A DNA stretch of 64,000 bases from Tetrahymena thermophila SB210 (Eukaryota; Ciliophora; Oligohymenophorea; Hymenostomatida; Tetrahymenidae). Of this stretch, positions 43,068 through 53,223 are shown piece after piece. Within the stretch, counting starts at the first letter, position 1, and the number at the start of each line of letters is the position of its first letter. The stretch covers positions 124,001 to 188,000 of the forward strand of contig NW_002476169.1 in the NCBI RefSeq assembly GCF_000189635.1, written 5' to 3'. Made by a program: the position numbers and the translations under genes. Below the pieces are notes generated by a model. It was not told where the DNA came from and did no database searches. It saw nothing but the letters and a program-made list of their open reading frames with translations.

Positions 43068-44171
43068 ATTCTTATAAAATTAATTCAATAAAAATTATTT
43101 TTAAAGAGTTGAAATTATAGAAAAATAATAAAGAATATATATTTGGTAATCATAATCATTTTTAATCAGTATTTTATTTTTAAATTATTATATATTTTAA
43201 TCATTCTATAACAGATCTTATTTTATCAAAAACTCTGGATTTAATAACCTTTATCTAAAAAGCATATTTGAAAAAAGTTTATGCTTTTAATTCTCAAAAA
43301 AGCAATTAAAGTTTCTTTAAAAATAGATTTTTAATAAAAAAATAATTTAAATTCATTAATTGAATATCATAAATAAAATATTTTTATATTCCAAATAAAT
43401 GTAAATAGAAAACACTTTTAAAACTTAATTTTTAAATGGAATTTTGAATAAAATATAAAACAGGCTAATATGATCAAAGAAAAAACTTTTTTTTATTTAC
43501 GCAATTAAATGTAATATGATAATTTTTTGTGAAAAACTTGATACCATCATTATACTGGAATGAATTACCCAATTTTTCCAGAAGTCTTTGGTCACGACCA
43601 GTTAAAATAGCAAGTATATTTTCACAATCAAATCAATTTTTCAATAGATCCATATCATAAAATAAATAAAGGACAATCCCTTCCGATCCTAATTAGTTAG
43701 ATAATATACTAAATAAGTAGATTAACAAACTAATAAATTAATTAATAACCATTACCTTCTTATTTTAAAAGAAGCTTAAAAAAATATTTATTTTGAAAGG
43801 CTCTAAAATAAAAAATATTTATTTTAATTGGCTTTTCTATAAAATATTTGATTATGATAAAAAACTTAATTTCACAGTAAAAAAAGAAAATTTTAATTAT
43901 TTTTTAAGCTAAAATTAATTGGATGATTATTTAATTATTTGTTTTTAAAAAAATAAGATACCAATTAATACCAAAATTATTCGATGATTACTATTTTAAC
44001 AAAATTAATTATTATATTTATTGTTGTGTAAACTGAAACAAATATTATTTTTAATCAATCGAACTTAAATATTAAATTAATTTAGAATTGAGCAAATGAA
44101 CAAATAAGCTTTATACTATATACATTGATTTTTTTCATAAATTAAATAGGTTTATTTTAAATAATTTTGCT
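43068..44171. other. Convergent intergenic region
   Basis: About 1.1 kb between the TTL-family gene and MATE-like copy 3. AT-rich; nothing recognised. Confidence 0.6.
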
Positions 44172-45739
44172 TCATTTTTCATATTTTTATGAAGATAAAA
44201 TAGGACTAAGTTCAATTTATTGAATTTCATCACTCTTTGAAGAGCATGTTCCGTTCATTTATTAATTTTTCTATGCTATACCAAACTATAGATCATAGTC
44301 TATATTTTATATTTATTGAATGTATTTGTATAAATTTATAGAATTGGATATTCCTATTGCTAGCCATAATCCTCCAAGTTTCAATCCACTTAAATCACCT
44401 AGAATAAACATTAGTGGAATTCCTACAAAAATATAACTGAATAAAGCAACTTTAGAAACAAATACCTTTTTCTCTAAAACTTACAAGTAAGCAGCTAGAA
44501 GGATCTAAGTTCCGTCTATTGGTACTGTAATTAAATATAAATACTTGTAGAATTATATATTATCAATAATATTTTGATCCAAAGTAAAACATCTAGCCCA
44601 TAGATTAGAAAATGTTATTAAACATATTATAAATACTGCTTCATAACTCAGCAGTATGACAATAGTGTATCTTAAATACTGCTTTGTACTCTCAAAATTT
44701 TTTGCAGCAAAGGAACTGCCACAAAAGCTTATTGCTGACTCTGATAACCCCAAAATACCTTTTAGAATTAAATTATTTGTAATAGAAAAGCAAACAGCAG
44801 AGACTATATAATCTTTTGAGTATCTTCCTGACAAAATAACAGAAGTGTTAAAAAAGGTATATTCAATATACAAAGTAAGAATTAAAGGCCTTACATACAA
44901 TAAAAGATCATACATTTTTTACTTTTCTTAGATAATTTAAGAAAGATTAAATCTGCAATTTTGATCCTCTTCTTAATTAATCTAATTTTCATCAGAATTT
45001 AATAAAGAAGTTTGTGATAAGACTTTTTTTTACTCCCTTTACTGAAGAATATAAATACTTAGCAGGAAAATTTTTATTATCTCATGTAAAATCATAAAAA
45101 ATCCAGCCTCGTGTATCCCTATATCACTATAAAAAGAGTATATTAGACAAATAAAAGTTGCTAGACCGAATGCAGTAGACTAAAATACTGCAAAAGGACC
45201 AAATAACTTTAACCCAATCAACTAGGCTCTGATAAATTCATAATTAACTAGTAACATCCTACTAATTATTAGATAAACTATTCCTACATAAGTCATTGAA
45301 ATTATTTCTTCATCATAATTCATGAACCTAAGAATATGGTCACAAGTAAAAAATAGAACAAATAGTAAAATGACTCCTAAGCATATGCAAAACAAAATAC
45401 TTTGATAAAGTAAAAGATTTTTATTTCCTTTTATTTAGTTATAATTAGCAAAAAACTAGGAATAAAGCTATTTAAGTCCATTAGAAAATGCCTATATAAC
45501 AGGTCCAAAAGTTATTTCTACTATGCACATTGATATGCCTTTTAAATTAATTATTTAAATTGAATTTAAATAAAAAAAATAATTTTACTAATCCCATTCT
45601 AGTTTAAGGAAGCATTATTCTTACTCAAAGCCATGAAATGAAGAATGACTAAATATATCAAATTATTGCAAAGATTTGATATTGCATTAAAAGAAGCACT
45701 TTTTATAATATCAATTACTTTACTATTTATAACTATCAT
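44172..45739 (-). CDS. MATE-like multi-pass transporter, array copy 3
   Basis: Exons 45739-45589 and 45538-44172 (50-bp phase-1 intron); 505 aa, stop TGA 44172-44174. Starts MIVINSKVIDIIKSASFNAI. The most diverged of the three: it keeps NNLIYLVILHFMALS, the intron after codon 50, ISMCIVEITFGPVIQAFSNG, LKLFGPFAVFQST, RPLILTLYIEYTFFNTSVIL, LKGILGLSESAISFCGSSFA, TVPIDGTQILLAAYLQ and LSGLKLGGLWLAIGI. Substitutions concentrate in loops and in the central cytosolic linker (QTSLLNSDENQINQEEDQN). A Cys pair in the second half (FCGSS, CFTLD) replaces SG and GFT of copy 2. About 12 helices; substrate unknown. Confidence 0.8.
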
Positions 45740-48398
45740 CTCTTCCTTTTTCTAAATTTAAAAATTTGCATAATAAATTAAAAAAAATAATTACAATCAT
45801 TAAACATTTAAATTTTGTAAAGTTTATATCAAATTAAATCAATAAACAAATACATTAAATTAGATTGTCCTCCAGCTTATATAAAATCTTTAAAAGAATT
45901 TAGTTACACATCAATAATTTATTTATTCATATAGCTTTTATTAAACTCAAGCTATTATTACAGCTAAAATAAGTATTTTGATCATGGAGAATTTTAAAAT
46001 ATTATTTCATAAATTTAGCTCTATTTCAAAATTGAATGATGAAACCAATAAAATATGAATTTTTAAATTAATTAATTAATTCGTTGCGTTATTTTAACAT
46101 TTATTGAAGCTATTTTTTTTATAACAAAAAACGTTTGATAGCCATAAATTAATTATTAGTGAATTAACTTACTTTTATAGGATAAAGAAATGCTAATTAA
46201 TTATTGCTTTCTCGATAAAAAAATATCTTAATTATTTAAAAAATTTTCATGTTAAAAAATAGAGAAAAAGTATCAAGTATAAATTAAATACAAATAATTT
46301 AAAAAAGATGTGAAGATTTTAATAATATCTTAATAAAGCTTAATATTTTTATAGGTACTTATCTTCTTTGTTTTTTAAGTAAAGTATGATAACAATTTTA
46401 GCAATACCTTTTATTGCTAGTTAATAAATTATATGAAAATATGTATTTACTTTGATTTCTGATCTTACTTAAAATAAATTCATTCAACAAGTTTATAATC
46501 AAAAAATAAATTTCAATTTATTGAATGATTGAATCTAATTTCAATAGAAGAAGTATAAATTCTGTTTATTTGATATTTAGATAAAAATATTTTAGATAAA
46601 TTGATACTCTTATTAAATATAGTTTCGAAAACTTTTTTTAGTTAATATTATGTAAGTAGACTAAATTTAAATAGATGTAAATATTCATATTTTCTAAAAG
46701 TATATCTGATAAATATTTATGTCAAATAAAAAATATTTGTTTGATTCAAACAAAAATTAAATATCCAACTCAAGCATTAAGATTTTATTATTCAAGCAAG
46801 TAAAAAATATTGAAACATTTTTATAAAGTAGAAAAATGGTAATATATTTATGTTTAAATTGTAAATTTTTGATTTGTGGAAGATTTATGTTGTATTTACT
46901 TAATAATATGAAATAACACTTTTTATATTCACACAAATTTATTATTGATAATTGTTGAGAAAAAATGTAATTTTATTGATGATTAATAATAAATCCTATC
47001 AAAATATATTTTTGCTAACAAACATCAATAACATCACCTTCTGAATGGCTCAAAAATAAATAATAAATTGATTAATGAATGGATCAATTTAAAACAGGGA
47101 TATAAATGAATTTTTAAAAATTTTTTACATTATATTTAAATTAAAATAAAATTAGACACGTTAATGAAATAAAATATTTTGGTTAAAAATTCTACATTTA
47201 AATTGATCAAAGCAAAATCCTCAATAAAAATTTTAAATATATAAATTTAAATGAATTAAAATAATTATGAAACATAAATCATTCAAATATTCTATCAAAA
47301 AATAATTTATTCACAAATATATTTGTAAATTTTTAAAATAATCTACAATGAATCAAATTAAAATAAAAGCGATTTAGTTTATTATGACTGTTACCTTTAG
47401 ACAAAAATAAATTATTTGGTTTATTGTGGACAAAAATCAAATTATCCTTCTATAATATTTTTTTTATAATTTACTCTTTACTGAATAGGCCAAAATAGAT
47501 TTTTTTAGAATAGTATTTGACCCGTGATCATTCATTTAATCAAGATAAACATAAATATATATTCTTAGCAATAAAATTATTTATTAAGTCCTCAACCTAT
47601 TTTTTAGAAACAAAAAACATACTTATAATCATAAATTTTATTACAAACATGAATTTGCATAAAATCTATTTCGAGCAAAATTAAATTGTAAATTAAGATT
47701 AACATATTTTCAATTTTTGTATATTTAATTAAAAAATGTGTGATCATTTTTGTATTCAATTAAAGAAAAAAATTTTCAAAAAAGTTTGATACGTTTGTAG
47801 AACTAATTAATTAATGAGCTTTTAAATAAAATAATAATTTAATTATTTTTAACCAAAAATAATCAAGTGAGCCTTAATTATTTTTAACCAAAAATAATCA
47901 AGTGAGCCTTAAATAACAATGACTAAGTATTAAGTTAATTATTTTAATATATTATTGATAATTTTTATTATATATATTTTTATTGAGCAATAAGTAAATT
48001 TAATCACTATCAATCTATTTGAAATAAAAATAGTAATTAAACCAAAGTGATATGGTTCTTCGAGTTTTATTTAAGCTTTTTATTTTTTCCTTTATTTAAG
48101 AAGAAGTACATTTGAAACATTTAACTTTTTTTTACTCCATTTGTTATCCTAAAACTAAAAATATAATTTAATTTTTGATAGTATTTTTTTTGTTCATAAA
48201 CAGCTATTGTTACATTTGTAGAAATCAATTTAATTATTTCCTAAGCTAACTATTTTTAATTTGAGGATCATAATATCTTAAAATTAATTTTTCTAATCTT
48301 TAACGCATTTAAATTATGATAATTTTGGTGAGAAAAATCATAATTAATTTTATAGTAATAATTTTTGCTGAATTAAAAATTAGAAAATAAATAATAAA
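45740..48398. other. Long divergent intergenic region
   Basis: About 2.66 kb between MATE-like copy 3 and the first four-TM gene. No gene seen. It holds the 35-bp tandem hairpin repeat (47839-47908). From about 47650 it includes the 5' part of duplicated segment A. Otherwise AT-rich. Confidence 0.6.
47839..47908. repeat. Tandem 35-bp repeat, each unit a perfect hairpin
   Basis: Two identical head-to-tail 35-bp units (47839-47873 and 47874-47908). Each contains attattttt-aacc-aaaaataat, a 9-bp inverted repeat with a 4-nt loop, followed by caagtgagcc. Identity of the units points to a recent duplication or strand slippage. Confidence 0.9.
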
Positions 48399-49103
48399 AT
48401 GTAAGAAGATTAGTAACAAAATACTTAAATTCCTTAGACTCACTAGGATGTTTAATAAACAGATACAAATTAATAGCCTTTATAGCAAAACGCTCTTGCT
48501 TTGCAATAACTCCAGATGATTTTTAATCCTGTTCATCAACCAAATGGGGAGAATTAACCAGTTTAAATTGACTAAGTTACAGCAGAATAAATTAATAAGA
48601 TGCTGCAAGAAGAGCTGAAGAAAGTGAATTTAGGAGGTCTAATGTAATAACCATCTATGTGCTAAAGAATATGCTCACTATTTTTCTCAGTTTTTTTAAC
48701 TGTATCTATATCAATAGTTTTTGGAGTCCTTTTATGGGTATTTTAAGACTAAGGAGATAAAAATGACTACTGCGAGCATGATGTTCTCAAAAAATGGGCC
48801 TAGGCTACTGCAATTATGCTATTTATCAATTCTGGAGTTTAAACCATAAAGATCATTGATAACATTTTCCTTAAATCATAGTTTGATACTAAAGGAAAAC
48901 TCTATTACTTAACTAGACCATTAGAAACTTTACTTGCCATAGGAATATTTGCTGCCACTATTGGATTGACTGTAAATAATAGTAGTGATTGTGGTTAATT
49001 CTACAAGCTTGTTTTAGCCTACTACATTATTTATTATATTTTTTTGGGTATTGGTATATTAGCTTTATTAATATTCTTATGCATGTTCTTGAAAAGGAGC
49101 TGA
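48399..49103 (+). CDS. Four-TM protein, array copy 1
   Basis: Intronless, 234 aa, ATG 48399 to TGA 49101-49103. Residues 1-85 are cytosolic-looking and very Gln-rich (MQEDQQQNTQIPQTHQDVQQ), ending with an amphipathic segment ITAEQINKMLQEELKKVNL. Then four hydrophobic helices: LFFSVFLTVSISIVFGVLLW, ATAIMLFINSGVQTIKIID, LETLLAIGIFAATIGLTV and LAYYIIYYIFLGIGILALLI. Between helices are conserved GDKNDYCEHD and NNSSDCGQFYK loops, so Cys residues in two loops could pair if both lie on the same side. No family recognised; fits a small ciliate-specific tetraspan family. Very similar to the gene at 50701 and less so to 52044. Confidence 0.82.
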
Positions 49104-50700
49104 AATTTAAATAATGAAACCATTTAAAATGTATTCTCTATCAATTTATTTTTGCATATCTTTTGTATATTTTATTTCTGAAGTTTTCGATTATTTATTT
49201 TAAGATTGATGTATATTATAAATAATTATTAATTGATTTACCAATAAGCTTAACAATTTGGCTCTATATCCAATAAATTCTTAGTTATTCTTTAACAAAT
49301 GTTTTCTAAAAAATCTATCTATTATTTAAGATGAAAAAACTAATTTTAATTTATTTACTATTTTAACAAAAGGTAAATAAAATAAAAATAAAATTAATAT
49401 TATTATTTAAAAATTAGTTTTTACTTCTACATTTCAATTTTATTGGTAACAAAATTATTTATTAATATATATTAAATAAATAAATATTTAATCTTAAATT
49501 AATTATTGCTTACCTGCTTACCTTTGTTTGAAGAAATATTATAATTCTAATTTATATTTCTTAGCAAAAATTAAATTTTTGAATGAGAATAGATTTTGCA
49601 ACTAAATTATTAAAAAAATTAAATAGTTACTTTAATCGCTTAAAAAGTATAGTAAAGATTATAGGATTAAATTTAGGATATATAAATTTCAAACAACTTA
49701 AAATCAATAGAAGATAAGATTATAATAAAATAATCACATAAAGATAATAAATGTAAGAATAATAATTTTAAATTGAATCATTTCAGTTTTTATTTTTATA
49801 AATAAAATGAAAAAGTTTTTTTGTAAAATTATATAAAAATATTATTTAATAAATATTAAAAAGACCTTTTTAAATTAATTTTATGTCAATTTTTTAATTT
49901 TAGTTTAAAGTAGAAACAAAACAACATACTTCATGACTTCATAAATTTATTTGAAATTTTAATTTGATAATTAGCTTGAATTTGTGTTTAGTCTATTTCG
50001 AGCAAAATAATATTGTAAATTATGTTAAACATATTTTTGTTAAAAATTTTGGGATAATTTTTTGATTCAATTAAAGAAGAAAAAAAATTCTTCTATAGCA
50101 TTAAATTGATACAAAGAAAGAGAGGATTCTGTAGTAGATTAAAATAAATGATGAGCTTTTGAAGAATATGATAATTCTATTTTAAAAAACATTACTTCAT
50201 ATGAGCATTTAAAAATGAAGAAGTTAGTATTCAGAATATCATTTTAAAGCATCATGTTTATTTATTCTTATTTGATTCATTTTGTTTAGAAATCAATAAA
50301 TTGTATCAAGTGTAATCAGACTTAAAAAAATAGTGATTAAGTTTTTTTCAAGCTAAATTTCTTGAAAGAAAAGATAAAAAAACTTAAAAATTTAGTATAT
50401 ATTTAAAGAAAAATTTATTACAAACAGCTAACAGTTATTTTAGTTTTTTTGTTCTCCACAAATTAAATAATAAATTTGTATAATATTTTTCTTATTCTGA
50501 AATGCTATTGTAAGACATTTGAAATTAATTCAAACAACTTCTAAGTTAATTATTTTTACTCTTCAGATCATATTATCTAGAAAAAAGTTTTTTTACTTTT
50601 TATGGATTTAAATTATGTTTGGTATGATGATAAAATCATAATTATTTATATCATAATAGTTAGTTTTCATTGAATTAAAAATTAGAAAATAAAAAATAAA
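49104..50700. other. Spacer between duplicated genes
   Basis: Its first ~390 bp belong to duplication copy A and the last ~720 bp to copy B. A 13-bp inverted repeat lies at 49334-49422 (separate entry). No further gene. Confidence 0.6.
49334..49422. repeat. Inverted repeat downstream of four-TM copy 1
   Basis: aaaaactaatttt (within 49334-49347) and its exact reverse complement aaaattagttttt (49410-49422), about 63 bp apart. The same arms recur downstream of copy 2. It could form a stem in the 3' region of the transcript. Confidence 0.7.
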
Positions 50701-51805
50701 ATGCAAGTAGATTTGTAATAAAATACTTAACCTCCTTAGACCCACTAAGATGTTTAATAAACAGAGACAAATTAATAGCCTTAACAGCAAAACGTTCTTG
50801 ATATGCAATAACTCCAGCTGATTTTTAATCCTTTATAGCAACAAAATGGGTAGGATCATCAAGGATAAAATCAGTAAATTACAGCAGAATAAATTAATAA
50901 GATTCTACAAGAAGAACTAAAGAAAGTAAATTTACAAGGTCTATTATAAAAGCCATCTATGTGCCAAAGAATATGCTCACTATTTTTCTCAATTGTTTTA
51001 ACTGTATCTATATCTATTGTATTTGGAGTCCTTTTATGGGTTTTTTAAGACTAAGGAGATAAAAATGACTATTGCCAGCATGATATTCTCAAAAAATGGG
51101 CCTAGGCTACTGCAATTATGCTATTTATCAATTCTGGAGTTTCAGTCATAAAGATCATTGATCAAATTTTCCTTAAATCAGAATTTGATACTAAAGGTAA
51201 GCTCTATTACTTAACTAGACCATTAGAATCTTTACTAGCCATAGGAATATTTGCTACTACTATCGGATTGACTGTAAATAATAGTAGTGACTGTGGTTAA
51301 TTCTACAAGCTTGTTTTAGCCTATTATATAATTTATTATATTTTTTTAGGCATTGGTATTTTGGCTTTATTAATATTCCTATGCATGTTCTTAAAAAACA
51401 GATGAAATTTAAATAATTTAACCATTTAAAATGTATTATCTACCAACTTATTTTTGCATATATTTTGTATATTTTATTCTATGAAGTTTTCTCTTATTTG
51501 TTTTATTATTGATATATATTATAAATATAATTAATAAATTTACCAAAAAATTTAACTATTTGATTCAATATCTAATAAATTCTTAGTTATTCTTTAACAA
51601 ATGCTTTATAAAAAATCTATTTTTTAAAATATAAAAACTAATTTTAATTTATTTACTATTATAACGAAAAGTAAAAATAATAAAAATAAATTAAAATTAT
51701 TATATAAAAATTAGTTTTTATAATTATTAATCTTCTAATTTTCAATTTTATTTAGTTGTAATAAAATTATTTATTAAAACATATTAAATAAATATTTCAT
51801 CTTAT
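49977..51805 (+). repeat. Segmental duplication, copy B
   Basis: Second copy of the ~1.85 kb segment described for 47650-49495, arranged head-to-tail. It contains the second four-TM gene and the same 3' inverted repeat. Flank similarity is patchy with indels. Confidence 0.85.
50701..51405 (+). CDS. Four-TM protein, array copy 2
   Basis: Intronless, 234 aa, ATG 50701 to TGA 51403-51405, the same length as copy 1. The Gln-rich head differs at many positions (MQVDLQQNTQPPQTHQDVQQ; QDHQGQNQQITAEQINKILQ), while the membrane part from PSMCQRICSLFFSI to the end is almost identical to copy 1 (changes such as VSVIKIIDQIF for VQTIKIIDNIF). This pattern, variable disordered head and conserved tetraspan core, argues for a functional core. 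No known domain. Confidence 0.82.
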
Positions 51806-52043
51806 ATTTTTAAGAAAAAAAAAATTAATTTTTTTTATGGTGGTTTTTACTTTTTTTTTTCCTATCCTAAGTGTACACAGATTTACCCGTGAGTTCATAT
51901 TCACTTATATCTTTTATCTTATATCTAAAATATTTATTTTCTCTTATATAATTTGTTCAAATTTTTGTAGTAAAGTTGAATAAAATTATCATATAATTGT
52001 CATAATAGTTAAGAATAACTATAAATTAGAAATAAGCAATAAA
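51406..52043. other. Spacer between four-TM copies 2 and 3
   Basis: First ~400 bp are 3' flank of duplication copy B, including inverted repeat arms aaaaactaatttt (51633-51645) and aaaattagttttt (51707-51719). The remainder is AT-rich. Confidence 0.6.
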
Positions 52044-52745
52044 ATGTCAGCAAATTTGTAATAAAATGGATAAATCCCTTAGACTGAGGATGCTTAAAAT
52101 GCAGAAACTGTATAATAAATTCAGCAGTAGGAGTCTCTTAATAAGCAACAACTCTTGATGATTTTAAATCCTTTGATACAACAAGATGGATAGCGAAATC
52201 CAGATTAAAATGAATAAATTACATAAGAATAAATAAATGAAATTCTATAAGAATAATTCAAAAAGCTTAATCTAGAACTGTATTAAGAAAAACCATCATT
52301 ATCTTAAAGAATATGCTTTTTTTTTTTGTATTTGGTTTTAAATATGTCTGCATCTGTTGTTTTTGGAGTACTTATGTGGGTTTTTTATGACTAAGGGGAT
52401 AAAAATGATTACTGTGAGCATGACGAACTCAAAAAGTGGGCATAGACTACTGCAATTATGCTATTTATCTTATCAGGAGTATAAGCCATAAAGACTATTG
52501 ATGACATTTTCCTTAAATCATAATTTGAAACTAATGGAAAACTTTTTTGTATTACTAGACCATTAGAATCTTTACTTGGAATAGGATTATTTGTTACTAC
52601 TATTGGATTAACTATAACTAATAGTAGTGATTGTGGTTAATTTTACAAGCTTGTTTTAGCTTTCTGCATAGTTTATTATATTTCATTAGGTTTTGGTGTA
52701 ATTATTTTAATAATATTTTTATGTAAATTTTTATAAAATAGTTGA
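52044..52745 (+). CDS. Four-TM protein, array copy 3 (diverged)
   Basis: Intronless, 233 aa, ATG 52044 to TGA 52743-52745. The same architecture: Gln-rich head (MSANLQQNGQIPQTEDAQNA), ITQEQINEILQEQFKKLNLE, four helices (FFFLYLVLNMSASVVFGVLM; TTAIMLFILSGVQAIKTID; LESLLGIGLFVTTIGLTI; LAFCIVYYISLGFGVIILII) and the invariant loops GDKNDYCEHD, TRPLESLLGIG and NSSDCGQFYKLVLA. It diverged earlier than copies 1 and 2; only a few bases of 5' flank (aattagaaataa..aataaaATG) are still recognisable. Function unknown. Confidence 0.82.
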
Positions 52746-53223
52746 TTTTAATCTATAAATTTTATCTTAAACATTTTATATAATTTATTTTCAAAATCAG
52801 CTAAATGGATAAAAGTTCTTTAGAAAAAAAGTAATAATCTTTTATCTAATTTTTAAATTAATTTGGTTAATACTATTAGTTTAAAGAATAAAAATCAAAT
52901 TTATTATTTAGCTAACTAAGTGTTTAATTTACAATTCTAAACAAACATTAAATGTTTTAATGATAATTGAATTCAATTATTATTTAATTTACCAATAAAA
53001 TTAAAATACTTATTTGTATTGGCTTTAAATAAATTATCTTAAGTTCTTTACCATTGATTTTTTAATTAAAAAAAAAAAGATAAATTTCAATCAGATTAAG
53101 ATCTATAAAAATAAAAGGAATATTAATTTTATTATAAAATAGCCAAATATAACCAATTTAAATTAGCATAGCATATTTAAATATCAATAAAATCTATAAA
53201 TAAATCTAAATTTTATCATAAAA
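52746..53223. other. Intergenic region
   Basis: About 480 bp of AT-rich spacer between two plus-strand genes; nothing recognised. Confidence 0.55.

Larger units (their letters stand above)
47650..49495 (+). repeat. Segmental duplication, copy A
   Basis: About 1.85 kb, matching copy B (49977-51805) over the 5' flank, the whole four-TM gene and the 3' flank. Anchors in order: gaatttg..(t).tctatttcgagcaaaat, attcaattaaagaa, the ORF, accatttaaaatgtatt.tct, cttagttattctttaacaaa, actaattttaatttatttac. The offset is 2302 bp at the start codons and about 2327 bp at the left anchor, so flanks have gained or lost short stretches. Coding parts are more alike than flanks, consistent with purifying selection after duplication. 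Confidence 0.85.
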
